Shown here: positions 8,173 through 16,197 of the stretch, in pieces
How positions within the stretch are numbered: position 1 is the first letter of the stretch
Layout of the letters: each line of letters starts with the position of its first letter
DNA from: Nocardioides sp. NBC_00368
Lineage (GTDB): Bacteria; Actinomycetota; Actinomycetes; Propionibacteriales; Nocardioidaceae
Assembly: GCF_036090055.1 (NCBI RefSeq)
Contig: NZ_CP107970.1
Span: forward strand, 1,118,501-1,182,500
DNA length: 64,000 nucleotides
Reading direction: 5' to 3'
Position numbers and translations under genes: made by a program
The notes under the pieces: model-generated
What the model saw: the letters and a program-made list of their open reading frames with translations, nothing else
Told to the model about the DNA's origin: nothing
The model's database searches: none

Positions 8173-8979
8173 TCAGCGCCCTTTGAACTCCGGCTTGCGC
8201 TTCTCCAGGAAGGCCTTCGGGCCCTCCTTGGCGTCCTCGGAGGCGAAGACGGCGGCGCCGACCTTGGCATCGTCGGCCCAGCACTCCTCCTCGTGCTTCC
8301 CCTCGGAGTCGCGCATGGTGCGGAGGATGGCCTGGACCGCGAGCGGGCCGTTGGCGGCGATCATGTCCGCGAGCTCGTGGGCCTTCTCGAGGGCCGTGCC
8401 GTCGGGGACCACGTGCCCGATGAGGCCGAGCTCCTTGGCCTCGGGGGCCTTCAGCGTACGTCCGGTCAGCAGCAGCTCGGCGGCGACGGTGTAGGGGATC
8501 TGGCGGGGGAGGCGGACCGCGGAGCCGCCCATCGGGTAGAGCGACCAGCGGGCCTCGGCGACGCCGAACTTCGCCGACTCGCCGGCCACCCGGATGTCGG
8601 TGCCCTGCAGGATCTCGGTGCCGCCGGCGATGGCCGGGCCCTCGACGGCCGCGATCAGCGGCTTGGTGAGCCGGAATCCCTTGAGCAGGCCCTTGAGCAC
8701 CGTCGGGTCGAAGCCTTCCTCGAAGGACTCCGAGGGCGGCTTCTCGTCAGCCGCCTTCAGGTCCATGCCGGCGCAGAAGTAGCCGCCGGCACCGGTCAGG
8801 ATGCAGACCCGGATCTCCGGGTCGGAGTTCACCCGGTCCCAGGCGTCCTCCATGATCCGCAGCATCTCGGAGGAGAGCGCGTTGCGGCGCTCGGGTCGGT
8901 TCATCGTGACGATGAGCTTGTGGCCGTCCTGCTCGACGATCGCGTGCGGCGTCTCGGCAGAAGATTCTGTGATCGGCAT
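8173..8979 (-). CDS. echA19: Enoyl-CoA hydratase EchA19
   Basis: The crotonase-fold protein of 268 residues has NRPERRNALSSEM, the oxyanion segment GAGGYFCAGMDLKAADEKP, a second oxyanion/active-site segment EGPAIAGGTE and EARWSLYPMGGS with conserved Glu. The C-terminal FLEKRKPEFKGR tail is typical of the family. It is divergent from fadD19 across a KstR box, exactly as Rv3516 (echA19) and Rv3515c (fadD19) in M. tuberculosis. It should hydrate a steroid side-chain enoyl-CoA. ATG 8979 is chosen because the upstream continuation runs into the operator. Confidence 0.87.
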   Translation of the reverse strand: MPITESSAETPHAIVEQDGHKLIVTMNRPERRNALSSEMLRIMEDAWDRVNSDPEIRVCILTGAGGYFCAGMDLKAADEKPPSESFEEGFDPTVLKGLLKGFRLTKPLIAAVEGPAIAGGTEILQGTDIRVAGESAKFGVAEARWSLYPMGGSAVRLPRQIPYTVAAELLLTGRTLKAPEAKELGLIGHVVPDGTALEKAHELADMIAANGPLAVQAILRTMRDSEGKHEEECWADDAKVGAAVFASEDAKEGPKAFLEKRKPEFKGR

Positions 8980-9002
8980 AACATCAGACCCTAGCGGAAA
9001 AC

Positions 9003-9016
9003 TGAAACGTGTTCTA
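9003..9016. promoter_or_regulatory. KstR-type operator 3
   Basis: TGAAACGTGTTCTA fits TnnAACnnGTTnnA. It lies in the 48-bp gap between echA19 (start 8979) and fadD19 (start 9028), so it can control both. TAGTCT continues from its right end, 7 bp before the fadD19 ATG. Confidence 0.85.
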
Positions 9017-9027
9017 GTCTCGCAGTC

Positions 9028-10671
9028 ATGGCGCTGAACCTTGCTGACCTCTTCGAACACGCCGTCGACGCCGCGCCCGAGAAGGTGTCGGTCCAAGTCG
9101 GCGACCGCAAAGTGACCTACGCCGAGCTCGAGCGTGAGTCCAACAAGCTGGCCCACTACCTGGCCGCCCAGGGGATCGGGCAGGGCGACCACGTCGGGCT
9201 CTACTCCAAGAACTCCGTCGAGCACGTCGTCGCACTGCTCGCGATCCTCAAGATCCGTGCCGTCGCGATCAACGTGAACTACCGCTACGTCGCCGGCGAG
9301 CTGGAGTACCTCTTCGAGAACGCCGACCTCAAGGCCCTGGTGCACGACCGCGTCTATGCGCCGCTGGTCGCCGAGGTCGCTCCCAAGCTGAAGGGGCTGA
9401 AGACCTTCGTCGCGGTGCCCAACCCGCTGGAGCCGGGCGACGACTCCGACCTGAGCCCGTTCGGCGGCGTCACGCTGGAGGAGGCGCAGGCCGGCCAGTC
9501 CGACGCCCGCGACTTCGGCGAGCGCAGTCCCGACGACATCCACGTCATCTACACCGGCGGCACGACCGGGTTCCCCAAGGGTGTGATGTGGCGCCACGAG
9601 GACTTCTGGCGGGTGCTCGGCGGGGGCATCGACTTCATGACCGGCGTGCCGCTGGAGGAGTACGACCAGTCCAAGCAGGCCGCCGGCGCCGGCCTCATCA
9701 CGCTCCCGCTCAGCCCCCTGATGCACGGTGGCGCCCAGGCGAGCCTGCTGATGCACCTCTTCGCCGGCCAGGTGACGATCCTGGAGCCCAAGTTCGACCC
9801 GGTACGCACCTGGGAGATCGTCGACCGCGAGAAGGTCCAGATGATGTTCATGACCGGCGACGCGATGGCGGTGCCGCTCATCGACGCGTACGAGGCCGGC
9901 GGCTTCGACGGCCAGTCGCTGTTCGCCATCGCATCCAGTGCCGCGATCTTCTCCAAGTCGGTCAAGGAGCGCTGGATGAAGGCGTTCCCGAACGCGGTCT
10001 TCACCGACTCGATCGGCTCGACCGAGACGGGCTTCCAGGGCACCGGGCTGCAGGATGCCTCCGCGCTCTCGACCGACGGGCCGGTGGTCACCGCTGGTGC
10101 GCACACCGCCGTGATCGGCGATGACGGCCACCCGCTCGACCTCGCCAAGGACGTCGGCAAGATCGGCCGCACCGCCCGCAAGGGTCACGTGCCGGTCGGC
10201 TACTACAAGGACCCCGAGAAGTCTGCGAAGACCTTCGTGGAGATCGACGGCGAGCGCTACGCGATCCCGGGCGACAACGCCCGGATCGAGGAGGGCAACC
10301 GCCTCACACTCCTGGGCCGGGGCTCGAACTGCATCAACACCGGTGGCGAGAAGGTCTACCCCGAGGAGGTCGAGGCGGCCATCAAGGCACACCCGGACGT
10401 CTACGACACGCTCGTCGTCGGCATCCCGGACGAGCGTTACGGCCAGGCGGTGGCCGCGGTCGTCGAGCCTCGACCGGGCGCGACGATCGAGCTCGAGGGG
10501 CTGCGTACGTTCCTGCGGGCGCACCTGTCCGGCTACAAGCTGCCCCGAGCCCTGACCATCGTCGACGAGGTGCCCCGCAACGCCACCGGCAAGGCCCAGT
10601 ACCCCAAGGCCAAGGAGATCGCCCTGGCCAGCCGAGCGACCGAGCAGGACTCCGAAGGAGCAACAGCATGA
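9028..10671 (+). CDS. fadD19: Steroid side-chain acyl-CoA ligase FadD19
   Basis: The ligase has 547 residues, matching the roughly 548 of mycobacterial FadD19. The ATP loop IYTGGTTGFPKGVMWRHED starts at 174, followed by PLSPLMHGGAQ, TDSIGSTETG and GRGSNCINTGGEKVYPEEVE near 430, and the catalytic Lys in RNATGKAQYPKAKE near the end. FadD19 loads CoA on C27/C24 sterol carboxylates and starts side-chain beta-oxidation, and is needed for C-24-branched sterols. The KstR box and divergent echA19 support the identity. The ATG lies 11 bp from the operator, leaving no room for a Shine-Dalgarno site, so a leaderless transcript is likely. Confidence 0.88.
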   Translation: MALNLADLFEHAVDAAPEKVSVQVGDRKVTYAELERESNKLAHYLAAQGIGQGDHVGLYSKNSVEHVVALLAILKIRAVAINVNYRYVAGELEYLFENADLKALVHDRVYAPLVAEVAPKLKGLKTFVAVPNPLEPGDDSDLSPFGGVTLEEAQAGQSDARDFGERSPDDIHVIYTGGTTGFPKGVMWRHEDFWRVLGGGIDFMTGVPLEEYDQSKQAAGAGLITLPLSPLMHGGAQASLLMHLFAGQVTILEPKFDPVRTWEIVDREKVQMMFMTGDAMAVPLIDAYEAGGFDGQSLFAIASSAAIFSKSVKERWMKAFPNAVFTDSIGSTETGFQGTGLQDASALSTDGPVVTAGAHTAVIGDDGHPLDLAKDVGKIGRTARKGHVPVGYYKDPEKSAKTFVEIDGERYAIPGDNARIEEGNRLTLLGRGSNCINTGGEKVYPEEVEAAIKAHPDVYDTLVVGIPDERYGQAVAAVVEPRPGATIELEGLRTFLRAHLSGYKLPRALTIVDEVPRNATGKAQYPKAKEIALASRATEQDSEGATA

Positions 10672-11777
10672 TCCGTACGCCATTGTGCGAGGCATTCGGG
10701 ATCGACTACCCGATCTTCGCCTTCACCCCCTCCGAGCACGTGGCGGCGGAGGTCTCCAAGGCCGGCGGGCTGGGCGTGCTGGGCTGCGTACGCTTCAACG
10801 ACGCCGAGGAGCTCGACCGCACCCTGACCTGGATGGACGAGAACACCGACGGCAAGCCGTACGGCGTCGACGTGGTCATGCCGATGAAGGTGCCGACCGA
10901 GGGCACCTCGACCGACCTGTCCGCCTACATACCGGCTGAGCACACCGAGTGGGTCGACAAGACCCTGCTCTCGCTCGGCGTCCCGCCGCTGCCGGAGGGG
11001 GAGGGGCGTGAGGGGGTGCTCGGCTGGTTGCACTCCACCGCCCGCTCGCACGTCGACGTCGCGCTGCAGCACCGGCCGGTGCTGATCGCCAACGCGCTCG
11101 GCACCCCGCCCAACGACGTGATCGAGAAGGCGCACGAGCACGGGATCAAGGTCGCCGCGCTCGCGGGAGCCCCGAAGCACGCCGTCTCGCACGTCTCCAA
11201 CGGCGTCGACATCATCGTCGCCCAGGGCTACGAGGCCGGTGGGCACACCGGCGAGATCGCCTCGATGGTGCTCCAGCCCGACATCGTGGATGCGGTTGGG
11301 CCCGACGTACCGGTGCTGGGGGCCGGCGGAATCGGATCGGGCCGGCAGATCGCCGCCTCGCTGGCGCTCGGCGCGCAGGGCGTCTGGACCGGTTCCATCT
11401 GGCTCGGGACGTCGGAGTACCGCAACCTCAACACCCACGCCGGCTGGGAGACCGCCTTCACCCGCGCGACCTCGGCCGACACCCGGCGGATGCGGATCTA
11501 CACCGGCAAGCCTGCGCGGTTGCTGAAGTCGAAGTGGACCGACGCCTGGGAGGCCGAAGGCTCGCCGACGCCGCTGCCGATGCCGCTGCAGAACCTGCTC
11601 GTCTCCGACGCCCACAACCGCATCAACGCGGCCGGGGATCCCGACGTCGTCGCGATGCCGGTCGGGCAGATCGTCGGCCGGATGAACGAGGTGCGCACGG
11701 TCGCCGAGGTGATGGCCGACCTCATCGCCGAGTTCGAGGCGACGGTCAAGCGGCTGGACGCGATCGCCGAGGGTTAG
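10668..11777 (+). CDS. Nitronate monooxygenase / 2-nitropropane dioxygenase family protein
   Basis: The 369-residue FMN-binding TIM barrel begins MIRTPLCEAFGIDYPIF and has AQGYEAGGHTGE (near 185-196), PVLGAGGIGSGRQIAASLALGA (split around 220-240) and GVWTGSIWLGT, the flavin-phosphate and active-site segments of the NMO family. Its start overlaps the fadD19 stop by 4 bp (ATGA), so it is translationally coupled and KstR-controlled. Related proteins such as IpdC act as flavin oxidoreductases in steroid C/D-ring degradation, but this one is not clearly that enzyme and its substrate is unknown. Confidence 0.83.
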   Translation: MIRTPLCEAFGIDYPIFAFTPSEHVAAEVSKAGGLGVLGCVRFNDAEELDRTLTWMDENTDGKPYGVDVVMPMKVPTEGTSTDLSAYIPAEHTEWVDKTLLSLGVPPLPEGEGREGVLGWLHSTARSHVDVALQHRPVLIANALGTPPNDVIEKAHEHGIKVAALAGAPKHAVSHVSNGVDIIVAQGYEAGGHTGEIASMVLQPDIVDAVGPDVPVLGAGGIGSGRQIAASLALGAQGVWTGSIWLGTSEYRNLNTHAGWETAFTRATSADTRRMRIYTGKPARLLKSKWTDAWEAEGSPTPLPMPLQNLLVSDAHNRINAAGDPDVVAMPVGQIVGRMNEVRTVAEVMADLIAEFEATVKRLDAIAEG

Positions 11778-11796
11778 ACCCGATAGGCCACAGGAA

Positions 11797-11834
11797 GGGG
11801 CGCCGGCTCGGTCAACCGAGCCGGCGCCCCTTTT
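11797..11834 (+). terminator. Rho-independent terminator after the fadD19 operon
   Basis: A 16-bp GC-rich perfect stem (left arm GGGGCGCCGGCTCGGT, 11797-11812) with a tiny loop is followed by TTTT at 11831-11834. It starts 19 bp after the nitronate monooxygenase stop. Confidence 0.88.
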
Positions 11835-11866
11835 CGTGCAGCGTCGTGCGGTCGACTTTGCAGCAA

Positions 11867-11894
11867 CGCACTATCGCACAGCATGGTTGCCGGC
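11867..11894 (+). repeat. 28-bp dispersed repeat, copy A
   Basis: This stretch begins CGCACTATCGCACA, contains the direct repeat CGCAC-tat-CGCAC and ends TGGTTGCCGGC. It matches 26 of 28 bases with 16920-16947. Both copies lie near a strong terminator hairpin. Function unknown; it could be a regulator site or a fragment of a mobile sequence. Confidence 0.7.
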
Positions 11895-11952
11895 GCCGCT
11901 GACGCACACCCGAAGCCGCCTCGGAGCGGAGAGCGACTGACAGGATGGACGT

Positions 11953-12783
11953 GTGACGATCTCGAGCTACGTACGTGACGGACTCACCTTCGACGTGATC
12001 GACTCGGGGCCCGTCGACGGCGACCCGGTCGTGCTCCTGCACGGGTTCCCCGAACGGGCGACGTGCTGGCGCGAGGTGTCGCCGATCCTGCACGAGGCCG
12101 GCTTCCGCACTCTCGCCCCGGACCAGCGCGGCTACTCGCCGGGCGCCCGGCCGCGTACGCGCCTGGGCTACGGCGCCGGCGAGCTCGTCGAGGACGTGGT
12201 GGCCCTGATCGACGAGATCGGACGGACGGTCCACCTGGTCGGGCATGACTGGGGGAGTGCGGTCGGCTGGGGAGTGGCGGCCAAGCGGCCCGACCTGGTC
12301 CGGAGCTGGACCGCGATGTCGGTACCGCACCCGGTCCCGTTCGCGCGGTCGATGAAGGGCCCGCAGCGCCGCAGGTCGGCCTACATGGCCTACTTCAACA
12401 TCCCGTTCCTTCCGGAGCTGGTCTCCGGGCGCGGCGGCCGGATGGAACGGATGATGCGGGGGAGCGGTTGGGCCGACGAGGACGTCGAGCGCTTCCGTGA
12501 GGAGATCGTCGACTACGGCGCGCTCCCGGGCGGCCTGGGCTGGTATCGCGCCCTCTTCCTGGCTCCGCGCGTCGGCCGGGTCCCGGTCCCGACGACCATG
12601 CTCTGGAGCGACCGCGACGTCGCGATCGGCCGCAGCGCGCTGGAGGGCAACGAGGACTCCGTCACCGGTCCCTACGAGTTCATCGAGCTCACCGGCGTCA
12701 GCCACTGGATCCCCACCAAGGCGCCCCGTGCGGCTGCCGACGCGATCCTCTCGACCATCGCGAGGGCGGATCGGCGTGAGTGA
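11953..12783 (+). CDS. Alpha/beta hydrolase, epoxide hydrolase-like
   Basis: The 276-residue protein has the oxyanion motif HGFPE (near 35), DQRGYSPGARP, the nucleophile elbow GHDWGS with Asp (near 97-102) and a C-terminal GVSHWIPTKAP with the catalytic His. An Asp nucleophile in GHDWG is characteristic of epoxide hydrolases and dehalogenases rather than Ser esterases. It starts with GTG and overlaps a possible small gene at its 3' end. It lies after the terminator and the 28-bp repeat, so it is its own unit. Substrate unknown. Confidence 0.82.
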   Translation: MTISSYVRDGLTFDVIDSGPVDGDPVVLLHGFPERATCWREVSPILHEAGFRTLAPDQRGYSPGARPRTRLGYGAGELVEDVVALIDEIGRTVHLVGHDWGSAVGWGVAAKRPDLVRSWTAMSVPHPVPFARSMKGPQRRRSAYMAYFNIPFLPELVSGRGGRMERMMRGSGWADEDVERFREEIVDYGALPGGLGWYRALFLAPRVGRVPVPTTMLWSDRDVAIGRSALEGNEDSVTGPYEFIELTGVSHWIPTKAPRAAADAILSTIARADRRE

Positions 12784-12937
12784 AGGCCCACGCCGGATGG
12801 TGCGCCATGCGGTGGCGGCTGGTGTCGCCGCTGCGGCCGGCGCATCGGCGGGGATCGGGCTGATGAGTGTGCTCTTCTCCCCGGCCGTCACGTTCTTCGG
12901 TCGATTCATCGAGGTGGATGAAGCTTGGCCGTCCTGA
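12776..12937 (+). CDS. Possible small membrane protein (53 aa)
   Basis: An open frame of 53 codons starts with GTG 12776, inside the end of the hydrolase gene. It encodes a basic N-terminus, an Ala/Gly-rich hydrophobic stretch (about residues 13-40) and an acidic tail. It overlaps a second small hydrophobic frame by 13 bp, which suggests a coupled pair. No family recognised; it could also be non-coding. Confidence 0.4.
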   Translation: MSEGPRRMVRHAVAAGVAAAAGASAGIGLMSVLFSPAVTFFGRFIEVDEAWPS

Positions 12938-13128
12938 TCGCCCTGCCGCTCGCCGTGGTCGGATTCCTCGGTATCGGTCAGCTGTTGCCGGGTTCGGTTC
13001 CGTGGTGGTTCTGGCCGGCGATCACGGCGGTCGCAGGAGCGGCATCGGTCTGGCTCGCCGCCGCGGTCCCTACTCCGTCCCACCGGCGGTCGGCGACGTC
13101 GGCCGGGGTGCGGCGTCGCGAGCCGTGA
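12925..13128 (+). CDS. Possible small two-helix membrane protein (67 aa)
   Basis: The frame starts with TTG 12925 and encodes two hydrophobic segments, roughly residues 3-20 and 26-48 (second one WWFWPAITAVAGAASVWLAA), followed by a basic tail. It overlaps the preceding small frame. Its last 59 bp overlap the convergent gene on the minus strand, which lowers confidence in the C-terminus. No family recognised. Confidence 0.42.
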   Translation: MAVLIALPLAVVGFLGIGQLLPGSVPWWFWPAITAVAGAASVWLAAAVPTPSHRRSATSAGVRRREP

Positions 13129-13582
13129 TCGCTTCGCCGACGCCTTGGATGGCCGCACGGATCATGTCGCCGTACGCCCCGGGCGGAAGCGCCGCTGCAC
13201 GTTCCTCGGCCTTGCCGATCTGTTCAGCCGCGGCCGCGAAGGCGCCCAGCCGCCGGAGGTTGTCGGCGATGTTGAGGTGCAGGCTCGGGTAGAACCCGGC
13301 GACCTGCAGGCTCGCGTCGTGCTCCTGCGCCCGTTGGTCGGTGAGGGCCTCGGCGGCGTCGAGGGCACGTACGTCCCAGATCAGCGCCACGGCCGCGTCC
13401 GCGTAGAGGTCGGCGAGATAGTGGGCGAGCACGCAGCGGTGGAGCGGATCTCCCGACACCCCGAGGTCGGCCCAGATCGCGAGCAGCTCGTTTCGTGCTC
13501 TGGTGACGTGACCCTCGCGACCAAGGGTCACGGCAGTGGTGATGACGTCCATCGTCGGATCAACAGCGGGCGTTGCAGTCAT
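13070..13582 (-). CDS. Helical hypothetical protein (TPR-like)
   Basis: The 170-residue protein is almost wholly alpha-helical with alternating Ala-rich helices, for example TRARNELLAIWADLGVSGD, HRCVLAHYLADLYADAAVA and LHLNIADNLRRLGAFAAAAE, which look like tetratricopeptide-type helix pairs that bind other proteins. ATG 13582 is chosen; an in-frame upstream start at 13645 would add a basic, unconserved-looking stretch. No enzyme motif is visible. It stands alone, convergent with the small membrane frames. Confidence 0.62.
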   Translation of the reverse strand: MTATPAVDPTMDVITTAVTLGREGHVTRARNELLAIWADLGVSGDPLHRCVLAHYLADLYADAAVALIWDVRALDAAEALTDQRAQEHDASLQVAGFYPSLHLNIADNLRRLGAFAAAAEQIGKAEERAAALPPGAYGDMIRAAIQGVGEAITARDAAPRPTSPTAGGTE

Positions 13583-13921
13583 GTCCGCGAGCCTGAGGCT
13601 TCGACCAGCCTGAAGGTCAAGGCGTTGAGTACGCCGGCTCATCACGCCGTGCTTCGAGTTCGCCAGACTCGTGACATGCTCGCTGTCGACCGCCCGCTCC
13701 GAGGCCGCGGCGCATCAGTCGGGTGCCCTGGGCCCCTGCCGCCACTGTTCTCGCATCGGGCGTGGCCCTGGTCGCGATCGGAAGCCTGGCATCCAACTGG
13801 CCGGATGTCTACCTCGTCTTCTTCAGCGACCAGCCGCAGGTCCTGCCCTCGACGGCGCTCCGCCTGCTCCTCCGGCGGCGACAACGCCGAGTGCGTCGAG
13901 GGCTGATACTGCGACCGCCTG

Positions 13922-14290
13922 TCAGGCGCGGTCGTGGAGGGTGATCTGGTAGCCGTCGGGATCGGCGAAGGTGAAGGTCCGGCCGAAAGGCCCGTCGATC
14001 GGAGCGGACACGATGGTGTGGCCGTCGGTGACGAGCCTGTCGTGGATGGCCTGCACCTCGGTGGCGTGGAGCCAGATGGCGGCGCCGATGCCGGGCTGGG
14101 CGACGGACTCGAGGTCGGTGCCAGCAATCACCTCGCGGAGAGCGAACGCGATCGGCTTGGTCTCGAAGACGACGGCATGCGGAGGCCCGGCCGGCGAGCG
14201 AACGAGGCCGAGATAGCGCTCGTAGAACGCCTGCGAGGCGTCGAGATCGCGGGCCTGCAGTGAGATGAAGTCGGGGCCAGTGACGGGCAT
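13922..14290 (-). CDS. VOC-family (glyoxalase/dioxygenase/bleomycin-resistance fold) protein
   Basis: The 122-residue protein fits one complete VOC module: MPVTGPDFISLQARDLDASQAFYERYLGL at the N-terminus (two pieces of the beta-alpha-beta unit) and the C-terminal signature FGRTFTFADPDGYQITLHDR. Proteins of this size bind a metal and a small substrate or sequester a drug. It is divergent from a MarR regulator and the two share a region with two operator palindromes, so it is probably induced by the MarR ligand. Confidence 0.85.
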   Translation of the reverse strand: MPVTGPDFISLQARDLDASQAFYERYLGLVRSPAGPPHAVVFETKPIAFALREVIAGTDLESVAQPGIGAAIWLHATEVQAIHDRLVTDGHTIVSAPIDGPFGRTFTFADPDGYQITLHDRA

Positions 14291-14309
14291 GATGCTCTCC
14301 TCAGGATGG

Positions 14310-14325
14310 TGTCAGTTTACTGACA
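14310..14325. promoter_or_regulatory. MarR operator, upstream copy
   Basis: TGTCAGTTTACTGACA is a perfect palindrome apart from its centre. A second copy lies 27 bp downstream centre to centre. It sits 20 bp from the VOC gene start. Confidence 0.72.
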
Positions 14326-14336
14326 CGGCGAACGTA

Positions 14337-14352
14337 TGTCAGGATACTGACA
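14337..14352. promoter_or_regulatory. MarR operator, copy overlapping the marR start codon
   Basis: TGTCAGGATACTGACA has the same TGTCAG/CTGACA arms as the upstream copy. Its last base is the A of the marR ATG, so binding should block marR expression directly. Confidence 0.72.
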
Positions 14353-14804
14353 TGAGTCAAGACGGCGTCGATCTGGACAAGTCGCTCGGCTACCTGCTGA
14401 AGGAGGCGTCGAGCGCCCTCCGTACCGCCATGGAGGAGGTGCTGCGACCGCTCGGCATGAGCATCACCCACTACGCCTGTCTGGAGCTGTTGGCCCAGCG
14501 ACCGGGCCTGTCGAACTCTGAGCTCGCTCGCGGCGCCTTCGTGACGCGGCAGACGATGAACGTGCTGCTCCGGTCCCTCGAGCAAGAAGGCGATGTCACC
14601 AGACCCGCCGAGGCGCCCGTCGGAAAGGTCCTGCCGACACGGCTCACTCCGCGTGGCCGACGGAGGCTGGAGAAGGCGACCGCGGCGGTGCGGTCCGTCG
14701 AGGTCAGGATGCTCGCCGGTATGACGCCGGCCGATCAGGCGGAAGCCTTCCGGATCCTGCAGGACATGATCCACTCCCTGCGGGATCGATCGGTCTCCGG
14801 CTGA
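14352..14804 (+). CDS. MarR-family transcriptional regulator
   Basis: The 150-residue protein has the winged helix-turn-helix of MarR regulators: ITHYACLELLAQRPGLSNSE (near 38-57), the recognition helix region VTRQTMNVLLRSLEQEGDV and the wing with RLTPRGRRRLEKA. ATG 14352 is chosen because it follows the operator and the family's N-terminal helix starts just after. It likely represses itself and the divergent VOC gene through the two TGTCAG-type palindromes. The ligand is unknown. Confidence 0.87.
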   Translation: MSQDGVDLDKSLGYLLKEASSALRTAMEEVLRPLGMSITHYACLELLAQRPGLSNSELARGAFVTRQTMNVLLRSLEQEGDVTRPAEAPVGKVLPTRLTPRGRRRLEKATAAVRSVEVRMLAGMTPADQAEAFRILQDMIHSLRDRSVSG

Positions 14805-14900
14805 CCCTCTCTCCATAGGTTGGAAGACGCGCTGATTCGGCCGCGTGGCGCGGATGCCGGGCGCTGTCGGGTGGGGTGTGAATCGCTGTGATCGGTCGGT

Positions 14901-16142
14901 CTATGTGCGGCGGGTGAAGCGGACCTGGCCGTCGGGGAGGCGCTCGTGGGTAAAGGCAGGGTCGTGGGCTCGGTGGTGGTGATGGGAGCAGAGGAGTGCG
15001 GCGTTGTCGAGGTCGGTCGCACCTCCTTGGGCCCATTCGATCCAGTGGTGGGCTTCGGCCCAGGTGCCGGGGATGTCGCAGCCTTCGGCCTCGCAGGTGG
15101 CTGAGCGAAGGAGGAGGGCTCGGCGTTGGGCTGCGGTGAAGAGGCGTTGTTTGCGTCCGAGGTCGAGGACCTCGGAGTCGCTGCCGAGGATGGCCGGGAG
15201 GATGTTGGCGGTGCAGGCCAGCCGCCGGGCTTCGGCGGCGGTGATCGGGGTGCCGTCGATGGTCTGGGCGATGCCGGCTTCTTTGCGGAGCTGGTCGAGG
15301 TCGATGGTGACGATCACGGTGCTGGCGTCCCCGCCGTGGATGGGCAGCCGGGCGGGGTCGAGGGTCTCGAGCAGTTGGCACAACGCGCGCCCCAGCCGGC
15401 GGTCGTAAGGAAGAAACTCACCCGTGTCGGTGCGGGCGCCGTCATCACGCCGGGGTGAGGCGAAGGCCTCCAGGGTGGTGGCCAACCGGTCCGCGCATGC
15501 GTCCGGGACCACGGCCGAGATGCGGGTGGTGCCGTCGCCGAGGCGGCGCATGCTCAGCCGGGTCTTCTTGCGGGCGTGGGTTTCTTCGGCGGTGAGTCGT
15601 CGGGCTTCTTCGGCCTCGGCGATCTCGGGGGCGATGACATCAAGAATGCGGCGCCCGAGTCGGCGCAGCTGGGCGGGGTCGAACTCGGTGGCGTAGGCCA
15701 CCAGCGTCTCCTCCGCCTTGATGCGGATTTCCGGATCAAGGTCGCCGGGGAGCTCGTCGAGTGCGTTGACGATGACGTGGGCTTGGGCGGGGTTGCAGTC
15801 CCCACGTCGCATCGCCGTGGCGACCAAGCCATAGGTACGGTCCAGTGCGGTAGCGAGTCGGAGGTCGGCCCGTAGGGTCTCGGGGCGCTGGTGGGTGTGG
15901 TGATGAAGCCACGCGGCCATGTCTCGGGCGGCGCTCTCGGCGGCGACGTCATCCGCGGTCGCGATCACTCGTAGTTCGAGTTCGGCCAGCTGGGCCTTGG
16001 CGCGGGCGATCTCGACCAGGGTGGTGGCCTTCTGGTCGGTGGCCATGAACGACGGGTTCGCATCCCTCACGCCGTCCAGGGCATCGGTGATCGCGACCAC
16101 CGCCTCCAGCACGGGGTGTTGGGGTTGTTGCAGCGTGGTCAT
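14901..16142 (-). CDS. DUF222 / 13E12-repeat family protein with HNH endonuclease domain
   Basis: The 413-residue protein has an N-terminal DUF222 helical region (about 1-290) and a C-terminal HNH module with CEAEGCDIPGTWAEAHHW (near 348), a central WAQGGATDLDNAALLC loop and the closing HHHHRAHD. This is the actinobacterial 13E12 repeat family, often present in several genomic copies and, in M. tuberculosis, the integration target of phiRv1. The domain should be a metal-dependent nuclease; the biological role is not known. The gene is followed upstream by almost 900 bp without a clear gene. Confidence 0.85.
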   Translation of the reverse strand: MTTLQQPQHPVLEAVVAITDALDGVRDANPSFMATDQKATTLVEIARAKAQLAELELRVIATADDVAAESAARDMAAWLHHHTHQRPETLRADLRLATALDRTYGLVATAMRRGDCNPAQAHVIVNALDELPGDLDPEIRIKAEETLVAYATEFDPAQLRRLGRRILDVIAPEIAEAEEARRLTAEETHARKKTRLSMRRLGDGTTRISAVVPDACADRLATTLEAFASPRRDDGARTDTGEFLPYDRRLGRALCQLLETLDPARLPIHGGDASTVIVTIDLDQLRKEAGIAQTIDGTPITAAEARRLACTANILPAILGSDSEVLDLGRKQRLFTAAQRRALLLRSATCEAEGCDIPGTWAEAHHWIEWAQGGATDLDNAALLCSHHHHRAHDPAFTHERLPDGQVRFTRRT

Positions 16143-16175
16143 CGAACCGTCTCACCTCCCGACGCACGAACTCTT

Positions 16176-16197
16176 CACACCCGCCGATGCGGGTGTG
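16176..16197. repeat. Inverted repeat in the leader of the HNH gene
   Basis: CACACCCGC and GCGGGTGTG form a 9-bp perfect stem with a CGAT loop, 34 bp upstream of the DUF222-HNH start. It could be an operator or an RNA hairpin in the 5' leader. Confidence 0.45.

Noticed and set aside
10668..11777. Assigning the nitronate monooxygenase gene as ipdC
   Set aside because: IpdC belongs to the KstR2-controlled ring C/D cluster; here the gene is coupled to fadD19 under a KstR box and the rest of that cluster (ipdA, ipdB, fadD3) is absent, so family name only is given.
13646..13921. A small hydrophobic frame on the plus strand (about 13723-13944)
   Set aside because: Only one short hydrophobic segment followed by a basic Arg-rich run, no ribosome-binding site, and it overlaps the 3' end of the VOC gene. 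The 276-bp gap is treated as non-coding.
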